A DNA stretch of 64,000 bases from Enterobacterales bacterium (GCA_015654925.1 JAATFX010000032.1:21373-85372), one strand, 5' to 3'; numbered from the stretch's first letter, positions 17,432-30,465 are shown. Numbers and translations: made by a program. Notes: a model not told the origin generated them from the letters alone.

Positions 17432-18676
17432 ATGAAGGGTAAACGCATTGGACGCTTGTGGCTGGTGATACCGGCTTTGCTGGTGATCGTTATCGGCGCA
17501 TTTTTCCTCTGGCGACATTTTCACGGGCAGAACGCCGCGGACCCCGCGGCGACGGCCCAACATCGCGCCGAAGGGTCCAATGCCTCCCGGCGCGGCGGTC
17601 GCCGCCCGGAAACGCTGTCGCCGGTGCAGGCCGCCACCGCCCAGGCCAAATCCGTACCCCGTTATCTCACCGGCCTGGGCACCGTCACCCCGGCCGGGAC
17701 GGTTACCGTGCGCAGCCGCGTCGACGGCCAGCTGATGGCGCTGCACTTCGCCGAAGGCCAGTGGGTCAAGGCGGGAGATCTGCTGGCGGAAATCGACCCG
17801 CGCCCGTTCGCCGTGGCGCTGCAGCAGGCCCAGGGGCAATTGGCAAAAGATCAGGCTACGCTGGCCAATGCCCGGCAGGATATGGCGCGCTACCAGCAAT
17901 TGGTAAAAACCAACCTGGTTTCGCGCCAGCAGCTGGACACGCAGCAGTCTTTGGTGCGGGAAGCCGAAGGCACCCTGGCCGTCGATCGCAGCGCCGTCGC
18001 CAGCGCCGAACTGCAATTGACCTATAGCCGGATCACCGCGCCGATGGATGGCAAGGTCGGCCTGCGCCTGGTGGATGCGGGCAACTATATCAGCAGCGGC
18101 GACGCCACGGGCCTGGTGGTGTTGACCCAAACCCGGCCGATCGACGTGCTGTTCACCCTGCCGGAAAGCGATATTCCCAGCGTGATCGACGCGCAAAAAA
18201 GCGGCGCAATGCCGCTCATCGAGGTATGGGATCGCACCAACAAACAAAAACTGACCGAAGGCAAACTGCTCAGCCTGGATAACCAGATTGACGCCGCCAC
18301 CGGGACGGTGAAGCTCAAGGGGCGCTTTGATAATGCCGACGACAGCCTGTTCCCCAATCAGTTTGTGAATATCCGCATGAAAGTCGCTACCCTGCAAAAT
18401 GCGGTGGTCATCCCGTCGGCCGCCGTGCAGATGAGCAATAACGGCCACTTCGTCTGGGTGTTGAACGATGATAATCAGGTGAGCCAGCATCGCATTACCA
18501 CCGGCATGGAGGATAACCAGCTGGTGGTGGTGACCGCCGGCCTGCAGGCGGGGCAACGGGTCGTGACCGACGGTCTCGATCGCCTGACCGAAGGCGTCAA
18601 GGTGGAGGTGATCGCCCCGGCCGCCACCCAGCCCGCCGTCAGCGCCACTCCCCCGCGCCACGGGGAAAAATCCTGA
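17432..18676 (+). CDS. mdtA: Multidrug efflux membrane-fusion protein MdtA
   Basis: The periplasmic adaptor of the MdtABC-TolC tripartite RND pump, which exports novobiocin, deoxycholate and other compounds. It has 414 residues: an N-terminal membrane anchor (about residues 8-27), a lipoyl/hairpin region ([27 protein letters not shown], positions about 105-130), an alpha-hairpin, a beta-barrel and a membrane-proximal domain. It ends with the stop codon overlapping the mdtB start (TGATG), so the two are translationally coupled. It is the first gene of mdtABCD-baeSR. Confidence 0.96.
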   Translation: MKGKRIGRLWLVIPALLVIVIGAFFLWRHFHGQNAADPAATAQHRAEGSNASRRGGRRPETLSPVQAATAQAKSVPRYLTGLGTVTPAGTVTVRSRVDGQLMALHFAEGQWVKAGDLLAEIDPRPFAVALQQAQGQLAKDQATLANARQDMARYQQLVKTNLVSRQQLDTQQSLVREAEGTLAVDRSAVASAELQLTYSRITAPMDGKVGLRLVDAGNYISSGDATGLVVLTQTRPIDVLFTLPESDIPSVIDAQKSGAMPLIEVWDRTNKQKLTEGKLLSLDNQIDAATGTVKLKGRFDNADDSLFPNQFVNIRMKVATLQNAVVIPSAAVQMSNNGHFVWVLNDDNQVSQHRITTGMEDNQLVVVTAGLQAGQRVVTDGLDRLTEGVKVEVIAPAATQPAVSATPPRHGEKS

Positions 18677-21600
18677 TGGAGGTGTTGCCACCCAGCCATA
18701 ACGGCGGCCCTTCCCGCCTGTTTATCCTGCGCCCGGTCGCCACCACGCTGCTGATGATCGCCATTCTGCTGGCCGGCATCATCGGCTATCGGGCGCTGCC
18801 GGTTTCCGCGCTGCCGGAGGTGGATTATCCCACCATCCAGGTGGTGACGCTTTATCCGGGCGCCAGCCCGGACGTCGTAACCTCGGCCATCACCGCGCCG
18901 CTGGAGCGGCAGTTTGGCCAAATGTCGGGGTTAAAACAGATGTCGTCGCAAAGCTCCGGCGGCGCCTCGGTCATCACACTGCAATTTCAGCTCACGCTGG
19001 CGCTGGATGTGGCCGAGCAGGAAGTACAGGCTGCCATTAATAACGCCACGAACCTATTACCCACCGACCTGCCCAATCCGCCGGTATATAGCAAGGTCAA
19101 TCCGGCCGATCCGCCCATCATGACCCTGGCGGTCACGTCCACGTCGATGTCGATGATCCAGGTGGAAGACATGGTCGAAACCCGGGTTGCGCAAAAAATC
19201 TCCCAGGTCAGCGGAGTGGGGCTGGTATCCATTTCCGGCGGCCAGCGTCCGGCGGTGCGGGTGAAAATGAACGCCACCGCCCTGGCGGCCTATGGCCTGG
19301 ATAGCGAAACCGTGCGCACCGCCATCGCGGCGGCCAACGTCAATTCCGCCAAAGGTAGCCTGGATGGGCCGGAGCGCTCCATTACCCTGTCGGCCAACGA
19401 TCAGATGAAATCAGCCGACGACTACCGCCGGCTGATTATCAGTTGGCAAAACGGCGCGCCGGTACGCCTGGGGGATGTGGCCACCATCGAACAGGGCGCG
19501 GAAAACAATCGCCTGGGGGCCTGGGCCAACCGGCAGCCGGCGATCGTGATGAATATCCAGCGCCAGCCCGGCGCCAATGTCATTACCACCGCCGATAGCA
19601 TTCGCGCCCTGCTGCCGTCGTTAACCGCCAGCCTGCCTAAATCGGTCTCCGTTTCACTGCTGGCCGATCGCACCACCAATATCCGCGCGTCGGTCAGCGA
19701 TGTGCAGTTCGAACTGCTGTTATCCATTGCGCTGGTGGTGATGGTGATGTATCTGTTTTTGCGCAACGCCGCCGCCACCCTGATCCCGGCCATCGCCGTG
19801 CCGCTGTCCCTGGTGGGCACCTTCGCGGCCATGTACATGCTTGGCTTTTCCATCAATAACCTGACGCTGATGGCGCTGACCATCGCCACCGGCTTTGTGG
19901 TGGATGACGCCATCGTGGTGATCGAAAATATCTCCCGCTATATCGAGCAGGGGGAGAAGCCGCTGGCGGCGGCGCTCAAAGGCGCCGGCGAGATTGGCTT
20001 TACCATTATTTCACTTACCGTCTCGCTGATCGCGGTGCTGATCCCGCTGTTGTTCATGGGGGATATCGTCGGCCGGCTGTTTCGCGAATTCGCGGTGACG
20101 CTGGCCATCGCCATCCTGATCTCAGCGGTAGTATCGCTGACCCTGACTCCGATGATGTGCGCGCGCATGCTGAGCTATGAATCGCTGCGCCGGCAAAACC
20201 GCTTTACCCGCGCCAGCGAACGGATTTTTGAACGGGTCGTGGCCGGCTATGGCCGCTGGCTGGAAAAAGTGCTGCATCATCCCTGGCTGACGCTGGCGGT
20301 GGCCTTCAGCATGCTGGTGCTGACCGTGGTGCTGTATGTGGCCATCCCCAAGGGGTTTTTCCCCACCCAGGATAACAGCGTGATCCAAGGGACTCTGCAA
20401 GCCTCGCAAAGCGTATCGTTCAGCAACATGGCCCAGCGCCAGCAGGCGGTGCTGTCGGTGATCATGCGCGACCCGGCGGTGCAGAGCGTCTCGTCGCTGA
20501 TTGGCGTGGACGGCACCAATGCCACGCTAAACAGCGGGCGGCTGCAGATCAACCTCAAACCCCTGGATCAGCGCGGCGACCGCATCGGGGTGGTTATCGA
20601 GCGCCTGCAGCAGGCAACGGACGGGTTGAGCGGCGTGCGGCTTTATTTGCAGCCGGTGCAGGATTTGACCATTGATACCCAGCTCAGCCATACCCAATAT
20701 CAATTTACTCTCCAGAGCCTGTCGCTGGAGGATCTGAGCAAATGGGTGCCGCCACTGCTCTCCCGTTTGCAAAGCCTGCCGCAGTTGCAGGACGTGAGCG
20801 GTGATTTGCAGGACCGCGGGCTGGAAGCCTATATCAAAGTGAACCGGGACAGCGCTAGCCGCCTGGGCATCAGCATGGCGGATGTGGATAACGCGCTGTA
20901 CAACGCCTTTGGCCAGCGGTTGATCTCCACCATTTACACCCAGGCCAATCAATACCGGGTGGTATTGGAACAAGACAACGATGCGACGCCCGGCCTCGCT
21001 GCCCTGGCGAATATCCGCATCAAGGGCAGCAACGATAATATGGTGCCGCTCAGCGCCATCAGCAGCGTGGAGCAACGGCTGGGGTCGCTGTCGATCAATC
21101 ACCAGGAACAGTTCCCGTCCGTCACCGTCTCGTTTAATCTGGCCCCCGGCTACTCCCTGGGCGAAGCGGTCGCCGCCATCACCCAGGCCGAACAGGCGCT
21201 GGAACTGCCCGGCTCCATCACCACCCGTTTCCAGGGCAGCACGCTGGCCTTTCAATCGGCGCTGGACAGCACCGTCTGGCTGATCGTCGCGGCCATCGTG
21301 GCGGTCTATATCGTGCTGGGGGTGCTGTATGAAAGCTTTATCCATCCGGTCACCATCCTTTCCACGCTGCCCACCGCCGGGGTCGGCGCCCTGCTGGCGC
21401 TGATGATCTCCGGCCACGAGCTGGACGTGATCGCCATCATCGGCATTATCCTGCTGATAGGCATCGTTAAAAAGAATGCCATCATGATGATCGACTTCGC
21501 GCTGGCCGCCGAGCGGGAAAAGGGCATGACGCCTTATGAGGCCATTTTCCAGGCGTGCCTGCTGCGCTTTCGGCCCATCCTGATGACCACCCTGGCCGCG

Positions 21601-21795
21601 CTGTTCGGCGCGCTGCCGCTGATGTTCAGTACCGGGGTGGGGGCCGAGCTGCGCCGGCCGCTGGGGATTTGCATGGTCGGTGGCCTGGTGGTCAGCCAGG
21701 TGCTGACGCTGTTTACCACCCCGGTGATTTATCTGCTCTTCGACCGGCTCTCCCGCTACCGCCGTCCGCTCGCCGATAAGCCGGAGCCGACATGA
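18676..21795 (+). CDS. mdtB: RND efflux transporter subunit MdtB
   Basis: A 1,039-residue inner-membrane proton/drug antiporter of the RND/HAE1 family. It has twelve membrane segments in the usual 1+5+1+5 pattern with two large periplasmic loops. The proton-relay motif is visible in [16 protein letters not shown] in the fourth segment. MdtB and MdtC form a heteromultimer (MdtB2C) in E. coli. It overlaps mdtC by 4 bases (ATGA). Length is full. Confidence 0.97.
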   Translation: MEVLPPSHNGGPSRLFILRPVATTLLMIAILLAGIIGYRALPVSALPEVDYPTIQVVTLYPGASPDVVTSAITAPLERQFGQMSGLKQMSSQSSGGASVITLQFQLTLALDVAEQEVQAAINNATNLLPTDLPNPPVYSKVNPADPPIMTLAVTSTSMSMIQVEDMVETRVAQKISQVSGVGLVSISGGQRPAVRVKMNATALAAYGLDSETVRTAIAAANVNSAKGSLDGPERSITLSANDQMKSADDYRRLIISWQNGAPVRLGDVATIEQGAENNRLGAWANRQPAIVMNIQRQPGANVITTADSIRALLPSLTASLPKSVSVSLLADRTTNIRASVSDVQFELLLSIALVVMVMYLFLRNAAATLIPAIAVPLSLVGTFAAMYMLGFSINNLTLMALTIATGFVVDDAIVVIENISRYIEQGEKPLAAALKGAGEIGFTIISLTVSLIAVLIPLLFMGDIVGRLFREFAVTLAIAILISAVVSLTLTPMMCARMLSYESLRRQNRFTRASERIFERVVAGYGRWLEKVLHHPWLTLAVAFSMLVLTVVLYVAIPKGFFPTQDNSVIQGTLQASQSVSFSNMAQRQQAVLSVIMRDPAVQSVSSLIGVDGTNATLNSGRLQINLKPLDQRGDRIGVVIERLQQATDGLSGVRLYLQPVQDLTIDTQLSHTQYQFTLQSLSLEDLSKWVPPLLSRLQSLPQLQDVSGDLQDRGLEAYIKVNRDSASRLGISMADVDNALYNAFGQRLISTIYTQANQYRVVLEQDNDATPGLAALANIRIKGSNDNMVPLSAISSVEQRLGSLSINHQEQFPSVTVSFNLAPGYSLGEAVAAITQAEQALELPGSITTRFQGSTLAFQSALDSTVWLIVAAIVAVYIVLGVLYESFIHPVTILSTLPTAGVGALLALMISGHELDVIAIIGIILLIGIVKKNAIMMIDFALAAEREKGMTPYEAIFQACLLRFRPILMTTLAALFGALPLMFSTGVGAELRRPLGICMVGGLVVSQVLTLFTTPVIYLLFDRLSRYRRPLADKPEPT

Positions 21796-24700
21796 AATTC
21801 TTCGCCCTGTTTATCTACCGCCCGGTGGCCACGCTGCTGCTGACCCTGGCGATTGCGCTATGCGGGGTCATTGGTTTTCGCCTGTTGCCGGTGGCACCGC
21901 TGCCGCAGGTGGATTTCCCGGTGCTGATGGTGACCGCGTCCCTGCCCGGTGCGTCCCCCGAAACCATGGCATCGTCGGTAGCGACCCCGCTGGAGCGGGC
22001 GCTGGGCCATGTCGCCGGGGTCAACGAGATGACGTCCAGCAGCAGCCTGGGCAGCACGCGGATTATTCTGCAATTTGACTTTGACCGCGACATCAACGGC
22101 GCGGCGCGCGACGTGCAGGCCGCGCTGAACGCCGCGCAAAGCCTGCTGCCCAGCGGCATGCCCAACCGGCCGCAGTACCGCAAGGTCAATCCCTCCGATG
22201 CGCCGATCATGATCCTGACCATGACCTCGGATACCTATAGCCAGGGCCAGCTCTACGATATCGCCTCCACCCAGCTGGCGCAGACGATTTCACAAATGGA
22301 CGGCGTCGGCAACGTTACGGTGGGCGGCGGGTCGCTGCCCGCCGTGCGGGTGGAACTCAATCCCCAGGCGCTGTTCAACCAGGGCGTTTCGCTGGACGAA
22401 GTGCGCGAGGCCATCGGCCAGGCCAATGTGCGCCGCCCCCAGGGGGCGCTGGAAGACCCGCTGTCGCGCTGGCAAATTCGCACCAATGACGCGCTGCACA
22501 GCGCCGCGGAGTACCAGCCGCTGATCGTGCATTACCAAAACGGCGGCGCGGTGCGCCTGGGGGATGTCGCCACGGTGCGCGATTCGGTGCAGGATGTGCG
22601 CAACGCCGGCATGTCCGGCACCAAGCCGGCGATCCTGATCGTGATTTTCCGCTCGCCGGACGCCAATATCATCTCCACGGTGCAAAGCGTCCGCGCGGCC
22701 ATCCCGTCCCTGCGCGCCAGCATCCCCGCGGGGATCGAGATGAACGTCGCCCAGGATCGTTCGCCGACCATTCGCGCCTCGCTGGACGAAGTGGAACAAT
22801 CGCTGGTGATTGCGGTGGCGCTGGTGATCCTGGTGGTGCTGCTGTTTTTACGCTCCTGGCGCGCTACCCTGATCCCCGCGCTGGCGGTGCCGGTATCATT
22901 AATCGGCACCTTCGCCGCCATGTACCTGTGCGGTTTCAGCCTGAATAATATTTCCCTGATGGCGCTGACCATTGCCACCGGTTTCGTGGTGGATGACGCC
23001 ATCGTGGTGGTGGAAAATATCGCCCGCCATGTGGAAACCGGCATGCAGCCCCTGGCGGCGGCCCTGCTGGGGGTGAGGGAAGTGGGCTTTACCGTGTTGT
23101 CCATGAGCCTGTCCCTGGTGGCGGTATTTATTCCGCTGCTGTTGATGAGCGGCCTGCCCGGCCGGCTGTTCCGGGAGTTCGCCGTGACGTTGTCGGTGGC
23201 CATCATGATCTCGCTGGTGATTTCGCTGACGCTCACGCCCATGCTTTGCGCCCGGCTATTGCAGGGGCCGGCGGCGCGCCCGCCCCGCCGTCCCGATCGT
23301 TTTAACACTTTTATGACCAGGGTACAGCAGGGTTATGCCCGTTCGTTGCTTTGGGTATTGCAGCATGCCCGCTGGGTGCTGGTGCTGTTTCTGGCTACGC
23401 TGGCCCTGAACGTATGGTTATATATCGCCATCCCCAAGACGCTGATGCCGGAACAGGATACCGGCCGGTTGCTGGGCTTTATCCAGGCCGACCAGAGCAT
23501 TTCTTTCCAGGCGATGCGCGGCAAGCTGCAGGATTTTATGCGGATCGTGGGCGAGGACCCGGCGGTGGATAATGTCACCGGTTATACCGGCGGATCGCGC
23601 ACCAATTCCGGGTCGATGTATATCTCCCTGAAACCGCTGTCCGAGCGCAAGGCCAGCGCGCAGGATATTATCGTACGCCTGCGCGCCAAGCTGGCGCAGG
23701 AACCCGGCGCCGATCTGTTTTTAATGGCGGTGCAGGATATCCGGGTCGGCGGACGGCAGTCCAATGCCAGTTATCAATATAGCCTGCTGGCGGACGATTT
23801 AACCGCTTTGCGCACCTGGGAACCCAAAATCCGCCTGGCGCTGGCGGCGCTGCCCGAACTGGCCGATGTCAACTCCGATCAGCAGGATAAAGGCTCGGAA
23901 CTGGGCCTGCTGTATAATCGCGATGTGCTGGCCCGGCTGGGCCTGTCGGTGTCCGACGTCAATAACCTGTTGAATAACGCTTTCGGCCAACGGCAGATCT
24001 CCACGATTTACCAACCGCTCAATCAATACAAAGTGGTGATGGAAGTGGCGCCGGCCTACACCCAGGACCCGAGCGCACTGGACCAGATGTTCTTGATTAA
24101 CAGCAGCGGTCAACCGATCCCCCTGTCGTCGTTCGCCAGTTGGCAACCGGCCAACGCCCCGCTGTCGGTCAATCACGAAGGGCTGTCCGCGTCGTCGACC
24201 ATTTCCTTTAACCTGCCGGAGGGCGTGGCCCTGTCCACCGCCTCGCAGGCTATTGAACGGGCCATGACCAGCCTGGGCGTCCCCTCCGACGTGCGCGGCA
24301 GCTTTGCCGGCACCGCCAAGGTGTTCCAGCAAACCCAGCAGTCCCAATTGCTGTTAATGGTGGCGGCCATCGCGACGGTCTATATCGTGCTGGGCATTTT
24401 ATATGAGAGCTATATCCACCCGCTGACCATTTTATCCACCCTGCCCTCGGCGGGCATCGGCGCGCTGCTGGCGCTGGAGTTGTTCCGCGCCCCGTTCAGC
24501 CTGATTGCCATGATCGGCATTTTGCTGCTGATCGGTATCGTAAAAAAGAATGCGATCATGATGGTGGATTTTGCCCTTACCGCCCAGCGGCAAAGCGGCA
24601 TCAGCGCCTTTGACGCCATTTTCCAGGCGTGCCAGCTGCGTTTCCGGCCGATTATCATGACGACCCTGGCCGCGCTGTTCGGCGCGCTGCCGCTGGTATT

Positions 24701-24878
24701 AAGCAGCGGCGACGGCGCCGAAATGCGCCAGCCCTTGGGCATCACCATCGTCGGCGGCCTGGTAGTCAGCCAATTGATGACGCTCTACACTACGCCGGTG
24801 ATTTATCTGTTTTTCGATAAATTGCGTGTTAAACCCCGTGCGGGCCACGGATCGGCTTTCGCCCGTTCACAAGAGTAA
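21792..24878 (+). CDS. mdtC: RND efflux transporter subunit MdtC
   Basis: A 1,028-residue RND transporter, a paralogue of MdtB, beginning [17 protein letters not shown], which closely matches the E. coli protein. The fourth-segment motif [17 protein letters not shown] and the C-terminal [18 protein letters not shown] block are intact. In E. coli MdtC carries the drug-binding function of the MdtB2C trimer. The gene is 5 bases before mdtD. Confidence 0.97.
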   Translation: MKFFALFIYRPVATLLLTLAIALCGVIGFRLLPVAPLPQVDFPVLMVTASLPGASPETMASSVATPLERALGHVAGVNEMTSSSSLGSTRIILQFDFDRDINGAARDVQAALNAAQSLLPSGMPNRPQYRKVNPSDAPIMILTMTSDTYSQGQLYDIASTQLAQTISQMDGVGNVTVGGGSLPAVRVELNPQALFNQGVSLDEVREAIGQANVRRPQGALEDPLSRWQIRTNDALHSAAEYQPLIVHYQNGGAVRLGDVATVRDSVQDVRNAGMSGTKPAILIVIFRSPDANIISTVQSVRAAIPSLRASIPAGIEMNVAQDRSPTIRASLDEVEQSLVIAVALVILVVLLFLRSWRATLIPALAVPVSLIGTFAAMYLCGFSLNNISLMALTIATGFVVDDAIVVVENIARHVETGMQPLAAALLGVREVGFTVLSMSLSLVAVFIPLLLMSGLPGRLFREFAVTLSVAIMISLVISLTLTPMLCARLLQGPAARPPRRPDRFNTFMTRVQQGYARSLLWVLQHARWVLVLFLATLALNVWLYIAIPKTLMPEQDTGRLLGFIQADQSISFQAMRGKLQDFMRIVGEDPAVDNVTGYTGGSRTNSGSMYISLKPLSERKASAQDIIVRLRAKLAQEPGADLFLMAVQDIRVGGRQSNASYQYSLLADDLTALRTWEPKIRLALAALPELADVNSDQQDKGSELGLLYNRDVLARLGLSVSDVNNLLNNAFGQRQISTIYQPLNQYKVVMEVAPAYTQDPSALDQMFLINSSGQPIPLSSFASWQPANAPLSVNHEGLSASSTISFNLPEGVALSTASQAIERAMTSLGVPSDVRGSFAGTAKVFQQTQQSQLLLMVAAIATVYIVLGILYESYIHPLTILSTLPSAGIGALLALELFRAPFSLIAMIGILLLIGIVKKNAIMMVDFALTAQRQSGISAFDAIFQACQLRFRPIIMTTLAALFGALPLVLSSGDGAEMRQPLGITIVGGLVVSQLMTLYTTPVIYLFFDKLRVKPRAGHGSAFARSQE

Positions 24879-24883
24879 GCACC

Positions 24884-26341
24884 ATGCGCTGGCACCCTTA
24901 TCATCATGATGATTCCGCGTCCACCTCGCCCCCGCCGTCCGCCTCGGTGCATTGGCAACTGTGGACGGTGGCCTTTGGCTTTTTCATGCAAACGCTGGAC
25001 ACCACCATCGTCAATACCGCCCTGCCCTCCATGGCCCAAAGCCTGGGTACCAGCCCGCTGCATATGCATTCGGTGATCGTTTCTTATGTACTGACCGTGG
25101 CGGTGATGCTGCCGGCCAGCGGCTGGCTGGCGGATCGCTTCGGGGTCAAGAAAGTGTTTTTCACCGCCATTGTCTTGTTTACCCTCGGATCGCTGCTGTG
25201 CGCGCGGGCCGAAACGCTGCATGAACTGGTATTATCGCGGGTGGTCCAGGGCATCGGCGGCGCGATGATGGTGCCGGTGGGCCGCCTGACGGTGATGAAA
25301 ATCGTTCCCCGCTCGCAATATATGGCGGCGATGGCGTTTGTGACCATGCCCGGCCAGATAGGCCCCCTGGTCGGCCCGGCGCTGGGCGGTTTTTTGGTGG
25401 AGTACGCCAGCTGGCATTGGATTTTCCTGATTAATTTGCCGGTGGGCGCGGTCGGGGCCCTGATTACCTGGCTGTTGATGCCGAACTACACCATGCAGAC
25501 CCGGCGGTTTGATATTAGCGGGTTTTTCCTGCTGGCGGTGGGCATGGCCACCCTGACGCTGGCGCTGGACGGGCATAAAGGCCTGAACCTGGCGCCGGTT
25601 TATGTGGCGTTACTGATCCTGGCCGGACTGCTGGCGCTGTTGGGCTATTGGCTGCATGCGCGGGGCAGCGACAGCGCGCTGTTCAACCTGCGGCTGTTTG
25701 ATACGCCCACCTTCTCCATCGGTTTGGTGGGCAGCCTGCTGGGGCGGATCGGCAGCGGCATGCTGCCGTTTATGACGCCGCTGTTTCTACAATTGGGCCT
25801 GGGCTACACGCCGTTCCACGCCGGGCTGATGATGATCCCGATGGTGATCGGCAGCATGGGCACCAAACGCATCATCGTACAGTTGGTCAATCGCGCCGGT
25901 TACCGCAACGTCCTGACCTGGGCGACGCTGGGGCTGGCGCTGATAAGCCTGGTGTTTCCCCTGGTGGCGCTGGCGGGCTGGACGTACGCCATCCCCGTGG
26001 TGCTGTTTTTCCAGGGCGTGGTCAACGCCATGCGCTTTACCTCCATGAATACCCTGACCCTCAAGGACTTGCCCGACGATCTGGCCAGCGGCGGCAACAG
26101 CCTGCTGTCGATGGTCATGCAGTTGTCGATGAGCCTGGGGGTGACCACCGTGGGCATCCTGCTCGGCCTGTTTGCCACCGCCTCGGGCCCGCTGGCGTCG
26201 GGGACCTTGCACGGCGTATTTATCCCGACCTATTTATGCATGGCGGTGGTGATTGCCCTGCCTGCGCTGGTATTTATGCGGGTGCCGCCGGATACCACGC
26301 AAAATGGGTTATTAACGCAACGCGACCCGGACGGGCACTAA
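24884..26341 (+). CDS. mdtD: MFS transporter MdtD
   Basis: A 485-residue major facilitator of the 14-segment DHA2 drug/proton antiporter group. The signature [16 protein letters not shown] lies between segments 2 and 3, and [15 protein letters not shown] ([11 protein letters not shown]) is in the first periplasmic loop. In E. coli it is encoded in the same operon but is not needed for MdtABC drug resistance, and its substrate is uncertain. It is 5 bases after mdtC and 3 before baeS. Confidence 0.94.
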   Translation: MRWHPYHHDDSASTSPPPSASVHWQLWTVAFGFFMQTLDTTIVNTALPSMAQSLGTSPLHMHSVIVSYVLTVAVMLPASGWLADRFGVKKVFFTAIVLFTLGSLLCARAETLHELVLSRVVQGIGGAMMVPVGRLTVMKIVPRSQYMAAMAFVTMPGQIGPLVGPALGGFLVEYASWHWIFLINLPVGAVGALITWLLMPNYTMQTRRFDISGFFLLAVGMATLTLALDGHKGLNLAPVYVALLILAGLLALLGYWLHARGSDSALFNLRLFDTPTFSIGLVGSLLGRIGSGMLPFMTPLFLQLGLGYTPFHAGLMMIPMVIGSMGTKRIIVQLVNRAGYRNVLTWATLGLALISLVFPLVALAGWTYAIPVVLFFQGVVNAMRFTSMNTLTLKDLPDDLASGGNSLLSMVMQLSMSLGVTTVGILLGLFATASGPLASGTLHGVFIPTYLCMAVVIALPALVFMRVPPDTTQNGLLTQRDPDGH

Positions 26342-26344
26342 GCC

Positions 26345-27736
26345 ATGATGAAATTCGGCATTACCGCTAAACTTTTTCTCGCCATTTTCGCCACCTGCAT
26401 GCTGGTGGTGATAACCATGCACTGGGGCGTGCGGATCAGTTTCGAACGCGGGTTCATCGATTACATCAAGCGCAGCAATAATCAGCGCATCGAGCTGCTA
26501 AGCAACGCGCTGGCCGAACAATACCAGCTCCACGGGGACTGGCATTTCCTGCGCAACAACGATCGGTTTGTCTATCAGCTGCTGCGCTCATTTGAACAAA
26601 ACCCGGATGAAGGGCGCAAGAATCTGCCGCCCCACGGCTTTCGCACTCAAATCTGGGTGGTGGACGCCATGCGGCAACGGCTGGTGGGTCCGAGCGGACC
26701 GCTGCCCAATGAAGGTCCGCGCCGGGCCATCAAGGTTAACGGCGACGTGGTCGGCTGGGTGGTCTCGACTCCGGTGGAACGCCTGACCCGTGACGCGGAT
26801 ATCAGCTTCGACGCGCAGCAGCGCCGCACCAGTTGGCTGATCGTCGCGCTGGCGGGGCTGCTGGCGGCGGCGGTGACCTGGCTTACCGCCCGCGGCCTGC
26901 TGGCGCCGGTTAAACGACTGGTCAACGGCACCCATCAATTGGCCACCGGCAATTTTTCCACCCGGGTGATGACCGGCACCCAGGACGAACTGGGCCGGCT
27001 GGCGAAAGATTTTAACCAGCTCGCCATGTCACTGGAAAAAAACGACGCCATGCGCCGGGAGTTCATGGCCGATATTTCCCACGAGTTGCGTACGCCGCTG
27101 ACCATATTACGCGGCGAACTGGAAGCGTTGCAGGACGGGGTGCGGCAACCCACCGCCGGCTCCTTGTCATCGCTCCAGGCGGAGGTCGCCATACTGACCA
27201 AGCTGGTGGATGATTTACATCAGCTTTCGCTGTCCGATTCAGGCGCCCTGGCGTATCGCAAAGACCGGGTGGACGCCATTCATCTGCTGGACATCGCGGT
27301 GGCATCGTTTGGCGCGCGCTTTAGGCTTAAGGGGCTGGAGATTACCCAATCCCTGCCCGGCAAGGCGTGGGTATTCGGCGACCCGGATCGCCTGACCCAG
27401 CTGTTTTTGAACCTGCTGGAAAACAACCTGCGTTATACCGATGCCCCGGGGCGGCTTATTATTGATGGCGAAATCCAGGCCGATAGCCTGCTGCTGCGCT
27501 GGCAGGACAGCGCGCCGGGCGTGGACGACCCGCAGCTTACGCAGATTTTTGAACGGTTTTACCGCACCGAGGGATCGCGGAATCGGGCCAGCGGCGGCTC
27601 GGGGCTGGGCCTGCCGATTTGCCAAAATATCGTGGAAGCCCATGGCGGACACATCCGCGCCGCGCATTCGCCTTTAGGCGGCCTGCAAATAACGGTACAA
27701 TTGCCGCTGGATTCCCAGACACCCAGAATGATATGA
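26345..27736 (+). CDS. baeS: Sensor histidine kinase BaeS
   Basis: A 463-residue inner-membrane sensor of envelope stress (indole, flavonoids, spheroplasting in E. coli). The first transmembrane helix is at about residues 9-27, a periplasmic sensor domain follows, and the second helix is at about 161-180. HAMP comes next, then the phospho-accepting His246 in [10 protein letters not shown], the N box in [12 protein letters not shown] and the G boxes [12 protein letters not shown]. Its stop overlaps the baeR start (ATGA), so the pair is coupled. Confidence 0.96.
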   Translation: MMKFGITAKLFLAIFATCMLVVITMHWGVRISFERGFIDYIKRSNNQRIELLSNALAEQYQLHGDWHFLRNNDRFVYQLLRSFEQNPDEGRKNLPPHGFRTQIWVVDAMRQRLVGPSGPLPNEGPRRAIKVNGDVVGWVVSTPVERLTRDADISFDAQQRRTSWLIVALAGLLAAAVTWLTARGLLAPVKRLVNGTHQLATGNFSTRVMTGTQDELGRLAKDFNQLAMSLEKNDAMRREFMADISHELRTPLTILRGELEALQDGVRQPTAGSLSSLQAEVAILTKLVDDLHQLSLSDSGALAYRKDRVDAIHLLDIAVASFGARFRLKGLEITQSLPGKAWVFGDPDRLTQLFLNLLENNLRYTDAPGRLIIDGEIQADSLLLRWQDSAPGVDDPQLTQIFERFYRTEGSRNRASGGSGLGLPICQNIVEAHGGHIRAAHSPLGGLQITVQLPLDSQTPRMI

Positions 27737-28443
27737 GCGAATATGACGCAGCGCCGTTAACTATCCTGATCGTCGAGGATGAACCCAAACTTGGTCAGCT
27801 ATTGGTGGATTACCTCCAGGCGGCGGATTACCGCACCCATTGGCTGACCCGCGGCGACGAAGTGGCCGACTACCTGCTTAAAACCCCGGCCGCGCTGGTA
27901 TTGCTGGATTTAATGCTGCCAGGGCGCGACGGCCTGTCGGTTTGCCGGGATATACGCCGTTTTTCCGATGTCCCCATCATCATGATGACCGCCAAAACCG
28001 AGGAGATCGACCGCCTGCTCGGGCTTGAGATCGGCGCGGACGATTATATCTGCAAACCTTACAGTCCGCGGGAAGTGGTCGCCAGGGTCAAGGCCATTAT
28101 GCGCCGCTGCTACCGCCCTGCGGTGTCGATGCCGGTGCATAGCCCGTTGAAAATCGATGAAAATCGGTTCAAGGCCAGCTATCGCGATCTGCCCCTGGAT
28201 TTGACCCCGGCCGAGTTCCGGCTGCTGAAAATTTTGGCCTGCGCTCCCGGCCAGGTCTTCTCGCGCGAAGCCCTGCTCAATCAACTCTATGATGATTATC
28301 GCGTCGTCACCGATCGCACTATCGACAGCCATATTAAAAACCTGCGCCGCAAACTGGAGAACCTGGCGGACGACGTAGTGTTTATCCGCGCCGTTTACGG
28401 CATGGGCTACCGCTGGGAAGCGGAACCCGGCGATTTAGCTTAA
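27733..28443 (+). CDS. baeR: Response regulator BaeR
   Basis: A 236-residue OmpR/PhoB-type regulator. I chose ATG 27733 ([21 protein letters not shown]), which overlaps the baeS stop; the longer upstream frame runs inside baeS. The receiver domain has the acidic pair in VEDE, phospho-acceptor Asp59 (LLDLMLPG) and the switch Lys in CKPYSPRE. The C-terminal winged helix contains [12 protein letters not shown] and [15 protein letters not shown]. It activates mdtABCD-baeSR and spy-type envelope genes in E. coli. Confidence 0.96.
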   Translation: MSEYDAAPLTILIVEDEPKLGQLLVDYLQAADYRTHWLTRGDEVADYLLKTPAALVLLDLMLPGRDGLSVCRDIRRFSDVPIIMMTAKTEEIDRLLGLEIGADDYICKPYSPREVVARVKAIMRRCYRPAVSMPVHSPLKIDENRFKASYRDLPLDLTPAEFRLLKILACAPGQVFSREALLNQLYDDYRVVTDRTIDSHIKNLRRKLENLADDVVFIRAVYGMGYRWEAEPGDLA

Positions 28444-28527
28444 CCGTTTTAGCCACGGTGACAAAATCCGGAGTTCTCCTATACTTTCGAAAGCGCGCAG
28501 GCGCGATCTGAAAGGAGGAGCCATCCC

Positions 28528-28866
28528 ATGGCAACCGTGCATTATGAGCTGGAAAAAGTGAGAAACGGACATTTTATCTTTAAACTCAAGGGAGTGAATG
28601 GTGAAATCATTCTAGCCAGCGCCACGTTTTGCAGCAAAGCGTCAGCGGAGAATGCCATCAATTTCGCCCGTTATAACGCCCCTGATGAAAATAATTACGA
28701 GTTGAAGCACAGCGGTAACGATCAGCCCTACTTTATTTTGCGAGGCAAAAACTATCAAGTCCTTGGGCAAAGCGGCCCGTATCAGTCCGAAACCGCCGCT
28801 AAACGAGGGATTAAAACCGCGATGGAATGCGCCGCAACGCAAGAGATCATGGATTTGACGGTCTGA
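28528..28866 (+). CDS. yegP: YegP, DUF1508 family protein
   Basis: A 112-residue cytoplasmic protein made of two DUF1508 repeats (about residues 1-55 and 56-112), each beta-beta-beta-alpha with a K/S-x-E-A-x-x-A/G-I-x-x helix start (KASAENAINFA and ETAAKRGIKTA). The function is unknown; E. coli yegP is reported among stress-related genes. A very strong Shine-Dalgarno (AAAGGAGGAG) precedes the start. A perfect terminator hairpin follows, so the gene is probably monocistronic. Confidence 0.9.
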   Translation: MATVHYELEKVRNGHFIFKLKGVNGEIILASATFCSKASAENAINFARYNAPDENNYELKHSGNDQPYFILRGKNYQVLGQSGPYQSETAAKRGIKTAMECAATQEIMDLTV

Positions 28867-28874
28867 TGTCTGCT

Positions 28875-28910
28875 ATTTCGCCGGCCGCGCCAAGGCCGCG
28901 CCGGCGAAAT
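28875..28910. terminator. Perfect 11-bp hairpin after yegP
   Basis: ATTTCGCCGGC (28875-28885) is the exact reverse complement of GCCGGCGAAAT (28900-28910), with further internal pairing in the loop. The right side has only a few T residues further on (CCTGTTTTTTG at about 28919). It probably ends yegP transcription. Confidence 0.75.
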
Positions 28911-29025
28911 AACTAAACCCTGTTTTTTGTCGGTTTTTGCTGATTTTTTCCGCTTCAAGGTCTAAAATCCCGTCCTTCGCTGCCATCACCCAGGCAGACT
29001 GACCTGACATCAGACGAGATTTATC

Positions 29026-30411
29026 ATGCTTACTCCGGAACTGCTTTCCCCCGCCGGTTCGTTAAAAAACATGCGTTACGCTTTCGCCTACGGCGCCGAT
29101 GCGGTATATGCCGGCCAACCGCGCTACAGCCTGCGGGTGCGCAATAATGAATTCAACCATGAAAACCTGGCCTTGGGGATTAACGAAGCCCATCAGCTCG
29201 GGAAAAAATTCTATGTGGTGGTGAATATCGCCCCGCACAATGCCAAATTAAAAACCTTTCTGCGCGATCTCCAGCCGGTGATTGAAATGGGACCCGATGC
29301 GCTGATCATGTCCGATCCCGGGCTGATCATGTTGGTGCGCCAGGCCTTTCCGTCCATGCCCATTCACCTGTCGGTGCAAGCCAACGCGGTCAACTGGGCC
29401 ACGGTGAAATTCTGGCAGCAGGCCGGACTGACCCGCGTCATCCTCTCCCGCGAGCTGTCCCTGGAAGAAATAACCGAAATCCGCCAGCAGGTTCCGGACA
29501 TCGAGCTGGAAGTTTTTGTCCACGGCGCGCTGTGCATGGCTTACTCCGGCCGCTGCCTGCTCTCCGGCTACCTGAATAAGCGCGACCCGAACCAGGGCGC
29601 CTGCACCAACGCCTGCCGCTGGGAATATAAAGTGCAGGCAGGCAAAGAAGACGAGATCGGTAATATCGTGCACCGGCATGAACCCGCCGCCGTGACCGCC
29701 GTTGAGCCTACCCTTGGCATCGGCGCGCCCACCAATCAGGTATTTATGCTGGAAGAAGCCCAGCGTCCCGGCGAATATATGACCGCGTTTGAAGATGAGC
29801 ACGGCACCTATATTATGAATTCCAAAGACCTGCGGGCCATTGCTCACATCGGCCGCCTGACCCAGATGGGCGTCCATTCGCTGAAAATAGAAGGACGCAC
29901 CAAGTCCTTTTATTATTGCGCGCGCACCGCCCAGGTCTATCGCCAGGCCATTGACGACGCGGTGGCGGGCAAACCCTTTGATACGACGCTGCTTACCACG
30001 CTGGAAGGATTGGCGCACCGCGGTTATACCGAAGGTTTCCTGCGCCGCCATGTCCACGAAGATCAGCAGAACTACGAAGTCGGTTATTCCGTTTCCGATA
30101 CCCAGCAGTTTGTCGGTGAATTTACCGGCGAACGGCGCGACGGGTTGGCGGAAGTGGAGGTGAAAAATAAATTCTCCCTTGGGGACAGCGTCGAGCTGAT
30201 GACCCCGCAAGGCAATATCAGTTTTATCCTGGAGCGGATAGTCACGAAAAAAGGCGCGGATGCGGACGTTGCGCCGGGCAACGGCCACACGGTCTACTTG
30301 CCGATTCCAGAGGCGATTGACCTGAGGTTCGCGCTGCTGATGCGCAACTTATCCGACGCCACGACCCGTAATCCGCACGGTAAAATGGTCGCGGGAGTCA
30401 GCGCGAATTAA
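29026..30411 (+). CDS. trhP: tRNA hydroxylation protein TrhP (YegQ), U32 family
   Basis: A 461-residue U32 'peptidase' family member. In E. coli YegQ/TrhP uses prephenate to form 5-hydroxyuridine at position 34 of certain tRNAs, an early step of cmo5U synthesis. The U32 signature is visible in EVFVHGALCMAYSGRCLLSGY, followed by the Cys pair in GACTNACRWEY; these four cysteines are expected to hold an iron-sulfur cluster. The N-terminus MLTPELLSPAGSLKNMRYA is characteristic. It stands alone, with cyaR following. Confidence 0.94.
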   Translation: MLTPELLSPAGSLKNMRYAFAYGADAVYAGQPRYSLRVRNNEFNHENLALGINEAHQLGKKFYVVVNIAPHNAKLKTFLRDLQPVIEMGPDALIMSDPGLIMLVRQAFPSMPIHLSVQANAVNWATVKFWQQAGLTRVILSRELSLEEITEIRQQVPDIELEVFVHGALCMAYSGRCLLSGYLNKRDPNQGACTNACRWEYKVQAGKEDEIGNIVHRHEPAAVTAVEPTLGIGAPTNQVFMLEEAQRPGEYMTAFEDEHGTYIMNSKDLRAIAHIGRLTQMGVHSLKIEGRTKSFYYCARTAQVYRQAIDDAVAGKPFDTTLLTTLEGLAHRGYTEGFLRRHVHEDQQNYEVGYSVSDTQQFVGEFTGERRDGLAEVEVKNKFSLGDSVELMTPQGNISFILERIVTKKGADADVAPGNGHTVYLPIPEAIDLRFALLMRNLSDATTRNPHGKMVAGVSAN

Positions 30412-30465
30412 CCGCTTTGCCAAACAGCGGCCGGGCCAATAACATTTGGAAATATAAGCTGGAAA